Positions 37,261-47,602 of a stretch of DNA of 64,000 nucleotides are shown here, piece after piece (the stretch's first letter is position 1; every line of letters starts with the position of its first letter). The stretch is from positions 20,575,190 to 20,639,189 of the forward strand of contig NC_134985.1 in assembly GCF_050947335.1 (NCBI RefSeq), written 5' to 3'. The notes beneath the pieces are model-generated. The model ran no database searches, was not told where the DNA came from, and was given only the letters and a program-made list of their open reading frames with translations. The position numbers were made by a program, and so were the translations under genes. This DNA comes from Megachile rotundata. Its lineage: Eukaryota > Arthropoda > Insecta > Hymenoptera > Megachilidae.

Positions 37261-37739
37261 AAATTGTAACACTTCCACATCTGAAACTTTCAGAGCCTCT
37301 CAACAACTGAAAAAATAATAAAGTCCACACTTCAAAAGTTTCTAAATACTTCTAACATCTCAAAGCACCGAAGTCCAAAATTCCAAACACTCAAACTCCA
37401 AAGCAGCGAATGCTAAAAGTTGCATAACTGCAAAACCCAAAGAGCGAAAATCCAATAGAAAGTAAAACTCGGCGAAGCCACGATAGAGAAATTGCGTAGG
37501 GAAGGTTACATAGGAAGTTGCAAGCTGCCTACGGTAACTTGAGGTCAGATTAGCGTACTACGAAAGGCAATTAGACTCGATTAAAAAGTTTAGCCAAGTT
37601 CTGCCACTCGTTTTACTGGGACGTAACAGCCTAACAGCGTGTTGGAGGAGAGACACCGTGGCTTTCACCAGAAGGCAACAGAGAATAGGGTGTACTGGAT
37701 ATCTTTGGTTTAACAAATATTTTTACGCATTTTGGATAA
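37261..37739. other. Repeat run-out then unique DNA
   Basis: Degenerate CAAAACTCC-type phrases continue to about 37,430, then unique sequence. No gene seen. Confidence 0.5.
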
Positions 37740-37992
37740 TTAACCCCTTGCCTTACAATTTATTTGCCAAATGCGTCAGTCAAAACCAACTATTCATAGT
37801 TATAATATTAAAACAAACAAAGAAAATTAAAATGTTTGGAGCATTTTCTATTCAGCGATCCTTGAGTATACAAATTGTAGTTGGACCTAAATTTCAAGTT
37901 GAAGAGTATTCCAAATTTTGGAGAAGGTTATGTCACATTTGAGTTGTGAGTGTGCCACGTGTGAGACTCGTCAAAGTATGGCAAGGGGTTAA
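37740..37992 (+). mobile_element. TTAA-type MITE, family B (copy B2)
   Basis: TTAA at both ends (37,740-37,743 and 37,989-37,992). The left end is TTAACCCCTTGCCTTAC and the right end is GTATGGCAAGGGGTTAA, giving inverted repeats of about 16 bp with few mismatches. 253 bp. It is the clean reference copy for family B and aligns with the outer parts of B1 in reverse and with B3 and B4. A short ORF (37,658-37,942) runs into it and is not a gene. Confidence 0.88.
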
Positions 37993-38084
37993 GATACGTT
38001 ATAAGTAACGTTCTTTGCGACCCTTAAGTTTGTTACTCATCAAGCTTGAATCATACGTCGGACCTCTTAGGCAAGAGTTACTAT

Positions 38085-38456
38085 TGCTTCTAGTATGCAA
38101 GATTTACTATTGCTCCTAATATGCAAGAGTTACTATTGCTTCAAATATGCAAGAGTTATTATTGCTCCTAATATGCAAGAGTTACTATTGCTCCTAACAT
38201 ACAAGACCTACTATTGCTCCTAATATGCAAGAGTTATTATTGCTTCTAATATGCAAGACTTACTATTGCTCCTAACATGCAAGAGTTACTATTGTTCCTA
38301 ATATGCAAGAGTTACTATTGCTCCTAACATACAAGACCTACTATTGCTCCTAATATGCAAGAGTTATTATTGCTTCTAATATGCAAGACTTACTATTGCT
38401 CCTAACATGCAAGAGTTACTATTGCTCCTAATATGCAAGACTTACTATTGCTCCTT
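38085..38456 (+). repeat. 26-bp minisatellite with 130-bp higher-order period
   Basis: The unit is ATGCAAGAGTTACTATTGCT plus CCTAAT, 26 bp, about 14 copies. The variant CTCCTAACATACAAGACC recurs at 38,191 and 38,321, exactly 130 bp (five monomers), and the intervening variants also match. Confidence 0.95.
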
Positions 38457-38560
38457 GTTTCCACTATCCTTATTTCTTCCTTTAAAATGAAACTTCAAAG
38501 AAGAAGTACCTTGAGAGCTCGAAAAGAAATAGCGTATCAATAGTGGCACCATTAGACAGT

Positions 38561-38751
38561 CTACACTATGTCAGTAGCCTTGCCTAGATATTGGAATTTT
38601 TGCTTTTCTTTGCCCGTACCAGACCTGTTGAAGAAACTTTCAAGAGAAAGATTTCTCTCTTGTCTTCATTCTCCAACGACAGACACGGTACAAAATAAGG
38701 AATGCAAAAATTTGACTACCTGGCAAGACCTCTAAGTCTGGCATAGCGTAG
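38561..38751. mobile_element. Foldback (long imperfect inverted repeat), 191 bp
   Basis: The left arm starts CTACACTATGTCAGTAG, then CCTTGCC, AATTTTTGC and GTACC. The reverse complement of the right arm reads CTACGCTATGCCAGA, then CTTGCC, AATTTTTGC and GTACC in the same order. The arms are about 80 bp each with mismatches and a few indels around a short loop near 38,640-38,665. The outer ends at CTAC / GTAG are fairly sharp. It could be a foldback MITE or the template of a long hairpin RNA. No second copy was seen here. Confidence 0.7.
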
Positions 38752-39661
38752 GTGGTCCCTTATTTCCAGAAACAGTTCTACAATCACGCGTAAGAAAAAT
38801 ATAAGCAGAAAAGGGATGAGGCGAGGAAAAAGCAGAGTGAAAAGCTGTGTATTTTACTAAATAACACGTCTAGCCGGTCAGCTCAAGAATGTCTCGACAC
38901 CTTAAACCGCGTATCCCCTTTTCAAAGCATTGCTTGAGCCTTCGAGAAATCCCCTACAAAGCACGTATTTCGACTCAACATTTACTTCGATTCACAAGTC
39001 TTTGTCTTAAATGTCTTTTGAAGAAGTTAATAAGAATAAGCCATCGAAATATAGCAGGTTAGTACGGGCGTGTTTGCTTCGAACAACGACCACGTAGCGT
39101 GGCGAACTTCGATCATGCTTCAACGGGTGGCTTCCTTTGTTTAAAATCATCCCGTTTGCCCGCTCGTGGGATTATATCTGCTTGAGCGATCAAGCATCTG
39201 GGAATCATCTTGGAACAAATGCTTGGCCGTCGATGTGAATCTCGGCCCTTTCTCCGACGCGATCTCTTTTCCCTACGAACTTACCTCTCCGTTTAACCTT
39301 CCTGCGGTATTCCGTCCGCCGTTGACCCGCTCCGGATGCCTCTGGACTAAACACACGCGGAAAATGCTTTATCTTCCAGCGTATCGTGCAATTCCACGCA
39401 CAGTCTATCCATAACCTTCCGACGGAAATCGTCCGCGATTATTTTTCATTTCTTCCTCGTAGGAATTATGTTTCGGATCATTTAGGATCTTTAGACACGG
39501 TAAATGATCCTTGCGAACCGCTCATCGATATCCACCGCGAGAACTATGCGCGCGCAGGTTCAAATATCTCCCGCCATTTTATGCACTTCAAGATTCAGTG
39601 ACTCTGACTTTTACTTGTTTCTAACTTTCACTCGTCTTTATGTAACTATTTTTTATGTAAG
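38752..39661. other. Unique DNA, no supported gene
   Basis: Stop-poor frames of 82 (39,166-39,414) and 71 codons (39,386-39,601) overlap in different frames. Neither shows a recognised domain. Confidence 0.5.
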
Positions 39662-40135
39662 ATGATGTTGTTGCTTTTTAAATGTAAGTTCTTGTTATTG
39701 CTTTTTAAATGCAAGTTCTTGTTACTGCCTTTTAAATGTAAGTTCTTGTCATTGCTTTTTAAATGTAAGTTCTTGTTATTGCTTTTTAAATGTAAATTCT
39801 TGTCATTGCTTTTTAAATGTAAGTTCTTGTTATTGCTTTTTAAATGTAAGTTCTTGTTATTGTCTTTTAAATGTAAATTCTTGTCATTGCCTTTTAAATG
39901 TAAATTCTTGTTATTGCTTTTTAAATGTAGGTTCTTGCCATTGCTTTTTAAATGTAAATTTTTATTATTGCTTTTTAAATGTAAATTTTTATTATTGCTT
40001 TTTAAATGTAAATTCTTGTTATTGCCTTTTAAATATAAGTTCTTATTATTGCTTTTTAAATGTAAGTTTTTATTATTGCTTTTTAAATGTAAGTTTTTGT
40101 CATTGCCTTTTAAATGTTAGTTCTTCTTATTGCTT
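39662..40135 (+). repeat. 27-bp minisatellite, about 17 copies
   Basis: The unit is CTTGTTATTGCTTTTTAAAT plus GTAAGTT, 27 bp and almost free of indels. Because 27 is a multiple of three and the unit has no stop in one frame, a 152-codon ORF (39,662-40,120) runs through it with the nine-residue period LLLLFKCKF. I treat that ORF as a by-product of the repeat. At least seven units contain GTAAGT, a consensus 5' splice-site hexamer. Confidence 0.96.
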
Positions 40136-41470
40136 TTCAAAAGAAAGTTTTGAAGATCGAAATTCGAAAATGTCGATTGGTAATCGATGACAAAACGGCT
40201 GTCGAATTACGAACGAAGCAAAGCGTATCGGTATTAGTAAACCAGTGCGCGTTGTATTTAATAAAGTTTAGCGTGGACAAACATATTTGTTTGCCATCAC
40301 GCCAACAGTTAATACGTGCGGAGAACTAGTAATGCGATCCGCAGAGCTGCGGTTAGGTTATGTTTCGCTAACCGGGCAATGTTTATGCACCGAATGTGTA
40401 ACATGCCGACTAGTAGCCTTAATTTTCGTAATAGTCTAACATTCGATACCGTAATCGCATCTTTTTAACTGAGACACTAATCCTTAGAAACAACTCGTCA
40501 GACCTTTCGCTACTCGATATCGTTGAAACACGATCTTTTTCCTACCATTGTAATTTTATAATTTTCCTTAAAAATATCAGTGCGATTAATTTTCCGTGCT
40601 GAAATACGATTACATTCGATAGAATTTTACGTTCTGTATAAGCTTCTGTAACTATATCCACGGTAAAATAGTTAAAAACCCGGTTTCGTCAAGATCGAGT
40701 TATCGTTCACGGAGCACGATCGAATTTCTGCAAACAATTAAAGTAACAGCGTTCGCCGTGCTTTCATTGAATTTCAGAGAAAATTGGGTTCTCGTGGCTC
40801 GATACGAGCGTTATTACATTTTACATATTTCGAGTCATTTCTCGAAGAATATTTCTAACTAAAACAATCTAAAAGCGTGCACGATCGAAGTACGACGAAG
40901 AATATCGCAGCTCGAGGAGCACTATTGCGGGTCGTAAACGGAGTATGACTTAATGCCAGGCGCAGATGTCGCTGTTACAACGGAATCCGTGTACCGCGAA
41001 TCCACTTTGGACCGGAAATGCATTAAACGCGCGATTGTTGCCGCTCGAGCCGCAGACACGCGAAACATCGACACGGGGGGTAACTATAATTATTTTGATT
41101 CGGCATCACGCGACCCAGTTAAGACCACTTCACTGCCGTTGCACGCACTCGTTCCTCGTTAATTGGATTTAAATCATTGCAACGCCCGGACATTGCCGTC
41201 GACGCGCAACGAATACATTTTCTTCTTTTATCATCGACAAATTTCATCGTAAATACTCTATTAACGCGCTATATCGCCAGTTCAATATTCGCGTTAAAAA
41301 TTCTTACGATAAATTCCCACGCGCCGACAATCCAAACGCTAATTCCCACGCGGCGCGAATTCTTATGGGCCAGATTCACATGAGATAAAATTCCTAGACG
41401 TTCGACTACCTAGGCGCCAAATTTTCATCAATTAAAGATCGTTAGGTGGCGAATTTTGACCCACTACAAA
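40136..41470. other. Unique DNA, no supported gene
   Basis: Unique sequence. A 69-codon frame (40,953-41,162, +) overlaps a 68-codon frame in another phase. No domain is recognised. Confidence 0.5.
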
Positions 41471-41477
41471 CTTTAGT

Positions 41478-42370
41478 ACTCCAAATTCCCTGTGCGTTAA
41501 ATTCCCACGCGTTAAATTCTCTGTGCGTTAAATTCTCACGCGTTAAATTTCCTGTGCGTTGAATTCCCTGTGCGTTAAATTCTCATGCGTTAAATTCCCT
41601 GTGCGTTAAATTCCCACGCGTTAAATTCCCACGCGTCAAATTTCTACGCGTTAAATTCCCACGCGTTCAATTTCCACGCGTTAAATTCCCACGCGTTAAA
41701 TTCCCTATGCGTTGAATTTCCACGCGTTAAATTCCCTATGCGTTAAATTCCCACGCGTTAAATTCCCTATGCGTTGAATTCCCACGCGTTAAATTCTCCG
41801 TGCGTTAAATTCCCACGCGTTAAATTCCCTATGCGTTGAATTCCCACGCGTTAAATTCCCTATGCGTTGAATTCCCACGCGTTAAATTCCCTATGCGTTG
41901 AATTTCCACGCGTTAAATTCCCTATGCGTTAAATTCCCACGCGTTAAATTCCCTATGCGTTGAATTCCCACGCGTTAAATTCTCCGTGCGTTAAATTCCC
42001 ACGCGTTAAATTCCCTATGCGTTGAATTCCCACGCGTTAAATTCCCTATGCGTTGAATTCCCACGCGTTAAATTCCCTATGCGTTAAATTCTCACGCGTT
42101 AAATTCCCTGTGTATTAAATTCCCACGCGTTAAAATTCCTGCGCGTCATATTTCGAAGCATTACAAACTTTTATGCGTCAATTCCCTACGCACCGAATTT
42201 CCACGCGTTAAAATCTCTTTACGTTTAATTTCCACGCGTTAAAAATCCCTGCGCGCCCAATTTCCGCGCGTTAAAAATCCTCACGCATCGAATTTCAGCG
42301 CATCACAACCTCTATGCGTCGAATTCCCTACGCACCGAATTTCCACGCGTTAAAATCTCTTTGCGTCAAA
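41478..42370 (+). repeat. 15/16-bp CpG minisatellite with ACGCGT in alternate units
   Basis: Two unit types alternate: TTAAATTCCCACGCG (15 bp) and TTAAATTCCCTATGCG (16 bp), giving a 31-bp dimer. The rare variant TCTCCGTGCG recurs at 41,795 and 41,981, exactly 186 bp or six dimers. Degenerate units extend to about 42,600 and include CCCTACGCACCGAATT, which also occurs in the 32-bp arrays. CpG is strongly concentrated here compared with the AT-rich surroundings. Confidence 0.95.
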
Positions 42371-42689
42371 TTTCCATGCGTTATGAGTCGGTGTCAAGTT
42401 TCGACGTTACAAAGTTTTATTCTTCAAATTCCCTACTCGTTAAAATTTCTATGTCGAATTTCACGCTAAGTCTACATCCGTCAAATTTTGCATTAAACCA
42501 CCCTTCATTGAATCCACATATTACTCCAAATATTACTCTACATCTGAAAATTCCATGTATAATACAGTCCTCGTTGAATCCCTGTGCGTTAAATCCCTGC
42601 ATCGTCAAGAGTTGTATCCGCATTTTATGTTTCTTCCAGTTATTCGAATATCCGAACAGCTCTAAAGTTGGAAACTAGATAAGCTGCGT

Positions 42690-43071
42690 TGGTTAAGTCT
42701 GTTAACGAGTTTGAAAAATTAATTTTCTTTATCCTTCAAAGAAAGTTGGTAGCGGGATCATTTATTCCACACTTTATCGCCGGGTATTATCATCTTCCCG
42801 CTCATATTGCCCATTACGAAATACTAAATCGCTGATCCTTTAATCCTATTCCGTTCGCATCGACGAGAACTGTTCTGGCTCCCAAATGAGATCCAGCCTC
42901 GTATCCATCACTATCGCTCCCAGCATTAGCTCCAGGTTCCTGGATTTCGCATAGAGCTCGAGCTCGTGTTACCTTGACGAGCCTCCTCTCGACAATGCAT
43001 CAGCGTCCCAGCTGAAATCGTATTTCGTTTTTCGTTCAAAACACCCACGACCCACGTCGACTCTATTGCCG
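42690..43071. other. Unique DNA
   Basis: No gene seen. The stretch 42,855-43,020 is GC-richer with fewer stops on the minus strand, but the frame is interrupted. Confidence 0.45.
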
Positions 43072-43960
43072 TTTACCGTACGCAAACTTTATACTGGATC
43101 GTTCAAAATTAATTCACTCGTTCTTTACACAGATATTGAAGGAAACTTTTATAGATCACTTCACTTTTATCGGGAGTACTGTCATAAATTTTTCAAATAT
43201 TTTTTTGTTCTATACGCTAACTTTATACAGGATCATTCAAAATTAATCCACTCGTTCTATGGATGGAAATTGAATGAGAATCGCCTGCAGATCACTTCAT
43301 TCTTATATACAAATTTATCTTGTGTACTGTCCATTAATGTTTCAAATATTTCTTTAATCTGTATGCAAACTTTATACAGGACCTTTTAAAATTAATATCC
43401 AGTCGTTCTATGGACGGAGATCGAACAAAACTCTTCTGCAGATCACTTCATTTTTGTATACACATTTATCTTGTGTACTGTCATATATGTTTCAAATATT
43501 CCTTTAATCTATATGCAAACTTTATACAGGATCTTTCAAAATTAATATCCAGTCGTTCTATGGACAGAGATCGAACAAGAATTTCCTACAAATCATTTCA
43601 TTTTTGTAGACATATTTATCTTGTGTATTGTCATGAACGTTTTAAATATTCCTTTAATATATACGCAAACTTTATACAGGATCTTTCAAAATTAATCCAC
43701 TCGTTCTATGATAGAAATTGAACAAGAATCTCCTGTAGATAACTTCATTGTTATCTACACATTTATCTTGTGTACTGTCATAAATGTTTCTATACTTTAA
43801 TCTATACGCAAACTTTATACAGGATCATTCAAAATTAACAATCAGCCGTTCTATGAACAGAAATCAAACAAGAATCTCCTACAGATCACTTCATTTTTAT
43901 CTACACATTTATCTTATGTGCTGTCATAAATATTTCAAATGCTTCTTCATTCTATTTCCA
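43072..43960 (+). repeat. About 150-bp tandem repeat, six copies
   Basis: The unit contains TACGCAAACTTTATACAGGA, TCAAAATTAATCCACTCG, GATCACTTCATTTTTAT and TTTATCTTGTGTACTGTCA. GCAAACTTTATA or its variants start at about 43081, 43215, 43364, 43514, 43664 and 43807, so steps are 134, 149, 150, 150 and 143. One frame is open through each unit (about 50 codons, with YANFIQDLSKL), but indels shift the phase between copies. Confidence 0.94.
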
Positions 43961-44731
43961 GACATTTCACCATTTCATGTCTGCATTTTTTCTTCCTTTT
44001 TAATGAAAGATACGTAGTTTGACTTGATCAATGCTAGCTGATTATCACCAAAATGAAAGTTGGCTCTTTATCAATGCTACAAAGTGAAAACTCAAAGAGA
44101 AGTTTCGATTTTCGTCCATGTAAAAATAAGAGAGTTTTTATAAGTACACGTGGTTCTAAAAGAATAAAATGACGAGTCCTGAGTCTAGATATGCAGAGTA
44201 AATTGGATATTTTGCAAGATTAAATTGAGACACCCAGTACGCGCGTTATATCAACGATCGAACGTTTCTCGCGAGTGGCTGGCTATCGAACTCCAACTTT
44301 TTACCTCTATCTGCCGTCTGCCTTTTGTCTTGCTCTTCTTTCTCTGCTGTTTGCGCATCAGCTGAAGCGTGGTACGCGATTTCAAGAAATAACTCTTTTT
44401 CTCCCTTGCAAATTTTTCCCCTCCCCGCGTGGAAACTCCGCATTTTCCTCCGAAATATTTTGCGTCCTCTAATTGCAATCTTCCATTGTGCGTTCATTTG
44501 TAGCCACGAACAGCGGCTGGTTTTTTTTAATAATCACTCGCTCAGCCGAAAAAACTGAAAACCTCTGGCGCTGATAGGCACGGGAATTTTAAAAATCCGA
44601 TGCAAATGGTCGGTATAAATATTTGAAAAAAAAAAACAAACACGTATTCTCGGTTCGAATAACCTGCTGTTTTTTTAAATCTCTCGGTGCTGAATTTTAT
44701 ACTCAAATTAATCACTAATCTCTTTAGTTAT
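43961..44731. other. Unique non-coding DNA
   Basis: ORFs at 44,246-44,558 overlap on both strands and are unrecognised. No supported gene. Confidence 0.5.
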
Positions 44732-44994
44732 TTAACCCTTTGTACTCGAGAGATGTTTCTCAGGCGCCATTCGATTTAATACAATAATTTAAACGAAGCT
44801 TAATTTAATTAATTCTATAATAGTGCTCATGATGTATAAACATAATGAAGCAGACAATAGTGGAAATTATTAGTAGAGAATTTAGTAGAGAATTATTAGT
44901 AGAGAATTGGTAAAGAACTTATTTAATATTTTAATTAATATTTTAAAGCTGCTGTTTGCAAACAATAAAATTATCTTCGAGTGCAAAGGTTTAA
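44732..44994 (-). mobile_element. TTAA-type MITE, family A (copy A5)
   Basis: TTAA at 44,732-44,735 and 44,991-44,994. The left end is TTAACCCTTTGTACTCGAG and the right end is TTCGAGTGCAAAGG. The interior matches A1 (ATTCTATAATAG, GATGTATAAACATAATG, GCTGTTTGCAAACAA) with small local duplications of TTAGTAGAGAATT. Confidence 0.8.
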
Positions 44995-47061
44995 TGTATG
45001 CAATACGTTAAGACATTTAATTTTTTCTTTATTAGAGAAGTTTCAGCACATTCGATAAAACTATTCATGATCTACGATGCGATTGAAGTAAATGATAAAA
45101 TGTGTACATAATTCAAAATGACACAGGTGGTAATTAATTTAAAATTCTATCTGATTTTCATGTTGAAAAGATACAGTAAGAGAATTTCTGTTCGCGGAAG
45201 TAGCCTTAGCTGCTCTGTTCTAGCATTTTCAAATAGCAGCATCGTTAACGACAAGCAGTGGTTTCATTTGAAACGCTGGAATGTAATGATACTCGATAGA
45301 AGAGACCGAGGAGTATAAACAGACTTTAGCGTAGTGGATCATAAACTGGTATCGAATGAAACAAACACTGGGTATTCCCTTACCGAGAAGCAGATCCACC
45401 GGCGCGTTTCTCTCTGCAGCGATTGCCTACCTTCGGGTCAGCCACCGATGACCTTTAGTTTGCGCAAGCCTCGACGCACACGCAATAATATCGCCACAAG
45501 TCTCTGAATCGCCGCGATTATACCTACATCGCGCCTTGCTTTTCCAACTTTTAACTCCGCGAACAAGTGCACGCGACGAATCAAGCTTTTGTAATCACTC
45601 CGATGAATTTCAACTTTGAACTTTGCTTTAAATACCGCCGAGTCATATTTTTTATCTCTCTTAAATGTTAGCGAGCGCTGAGAAGGCTTTGCCGTTCTGG
45701 AATTTTTTAAGTTTAGAATTTTGGAGTTTCTGAAATTTTCACTTTTGCACAACTTCCGAGAGTTTGAAACTTTGGAATTCCAAAACTTTTCAACTTCAAC
45801 TCTATTATCTCGGGTAATGAAAGTTTGATAAGCCCTACACGTTGAAAGCTTAACATTCGCCGCAGTTTAGTGACCAAAGCATGGATCATTTTTATCTTCA
45901 GTAATCCTAAAGAAACTTTGGAAGATGCAAATCGTACTTCGCAAATGACGAAGTTAACGATCCTCTCCAATATCGTGTCACTCGTGTCATCCACAGTTGG
46001 AGTACGATAAACTAGTTCTCATAGCAACGAATTTTTATTATAATCTGCACAATCAAGAACCACTGACGGCAAATGTGAACACGTTCAGCCTTCACGTCGT
46101 GCCACTAATTACCTAGCTATGACTGTCCATAAAATTGTAGGTTAAGGTTAAGTTATATCGTGATAAGGGCAAAGTTAATTCGCAGAGAAATAAGTTAACA
46201 CCCGTAGGTGGTGTTTGGTAGAATCGTGACGCGAGATTGTCGTGAAACGGTTGGTTAAATTCGCGTCGTCGAGGCGCTAGAAAACGTTCAAACGTTTCGA
46301 ACAATCCCGGCGGTTGTTACTCGCGGACAGGCAACTCGTTTAACTCAAACAGTGGAAAACAAAGCGGACAGAAAAGCTCGGCGGATACGATTGCACGGTT
46401 GAAAAGCTACGAAATAACGTACAACGTAACGGGACTGTTCGGAAAGTTCGTTAAACCGGTAACTAGGCGGGTATAAATATTTTTCGATGTTCGTCGCTCG
46501 ATCAACCGTCGACGGATACGCTTTTCATTAAGCGTAAACCCTTATCACCGCGAACCTTCGACATTTAACAAAAACGGAACAAACGAGTTTCATTTCTGGA
46601 AAATGATATTTAAATCGGGTCTCCGGTTCTTCGATAAAACCGATGCGGTGTGGTCCCGCGGACCATCCAGCCAATTAATGTTTAACAGTCCACGGGATAT
46701 CTAATTTTCTCCGTTAAAATTACTCTTTCGATAAAATTGCCTTTCCGCCGTTCAATCTATCCGCAAAGAAACGAATAGCTACATATTTTCTCCGCTCCGC
46801 GCTCTTCTTTCCCGTGTGATTTCTGTGCGAACTTTCAACGCGTTCAGATTGCACGGCAATTACCGTCTATGACTGATGAAATTTTTTTCACGTACCACCG
46901 TGCGATCGTAAAACGAATACATCGATATCGAAACCGTTCTCTTTTGCGCTGTTGATGGAACCGAAGAAATAAACGCGTTTTACCTCTACGTGTATCATCT
47001 ACTCCTTTCCCATTACTGTTCCCGTACATTTTAGAACGACAGAATTTCCCTGCTACAAATT
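44995..47061. other. Unique non-coding DNA
   Basis: ORFs of 104 (45,438-45,752, -) and 93 codons (45,713-45,994, -) lie in AT-rich sequence with loose GAATTTTGGA-type phrases. No domain, and no supported gene. Confidence 0.5.
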
Positions 47062-47282
47062 TCATTCTGAAACTACCAAATCGATCAAATGATCGCTCTA
47101 CAAGTTTCTTATTATGAGGTACTCTTTTCATTAAAATACATTCCTTGAAATCAGAATTGATTTTCATCAAGACAAAAACTAAATGTGTGTACTAATTTAT
47201 GTTTTGTTGATTGTTTATTTATTTTTTAACTTCATGTGTAATTTCAAATTAAGTACACATTATATACCGGTAGGTTTGTTAA
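47062..47282 (+). mobile_element. TTAA-type MITE, family D (copy D1)
   Basis: The left end TCTGAAACTACCAAATCGAT and the right end ATACCGGTAGGTTTGTTAA match the family D consensus with decay. The interior AAATCAGAATTGATTTTCAT is shared with D2-D4. About 220 bp. The 108-codon minus-strand frame at 46,844-47,170 runs through this element and so is not a gene. Confidence 0.75.
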
Positions 47283-47367
47283 GGCTAAAATGTATCATTT
47301 TATAGAGGTACTTTACAAGAGTATTTCCTTTATTCTACCAGTAATGTTTAATGAAAACATTAATCGC

Positions 47368-47602
47368 TTAACCTCTTGCACTATGACATTTGTTAGGTCA
47401 GTCAGAACTGACTGCAGCTACAATATTAAAACGGACAAAAAAAATTGAAATGTTATGTCAATATTATGTTATGTTATTCTTCAATCGTTGACTATGCAAA
47501 TTATAATAGGACTTGAACTGCAAATTGAAACGTATTAAGCATTTGAGTAAAATTCACGAGGTACGAGTGCGTCAGACTCGTCAAAATAGTGCAAGGATTT
47601 AA
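47368..47602 (+). mobile_element. TTAA-type MITE, family B (copy B3)
   Basis: TTAA at 47,368-47,371 and 47,599-47,602. The left end is TTAACCTCTTGCACTATGAC and the right end is GACTCGTCAAAATAGTGCAA. The interior AATATTAAAACGGACAAAAA matches B2. 235 bp. It lies less than 100 bp from D1. Confidence 0.8.

Noticed and set aside
38085..38456. CRISPR-like appearance of regular short repeats
   Set aside because: Units are directly adjacent with no unique spacers, and the whole window is eukaryotic in character. The same applies to the 27-, 28- and 32-bp arrays.
39555..39580. GGTTCAAAT, resembling a tRNA B box
   Set aside because: No A box, acceptor stem or cloverleaf could be placed around it. No tRNA was found in the window.
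39662..40120. 152-codon plus-strand ORF with nine-residue repeats (LLLLFKCKF)
   Set aside because: It is read-through of the 27-bp minisatellite, whose length is a multiple of three and which lacks stops in that frame. No unique coding sequence precedes it.
42855..43030. DALSR motif on the minus strand, reminiscent of the RNase H end of Ty3/gypsy polyproteins
   Set aside because: Only five or six residues match, the surrounding frame has a stop and no RT or integrase motifs lie near.
45270..45295. CTGGAATGTAATGATA, resembling the start of the miR-1 mature sequence
   Set aside because: Only the first nine or so bases match. miR-1 is almost invariant in insects and no hairpin was evident.
46844..47170. 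108-codon minus-strand ORF with a basic, plausible-looking product
   Set aside because: Its N-terminal third is encoded by the terminal part of MITE D1, so it is a chance frame.
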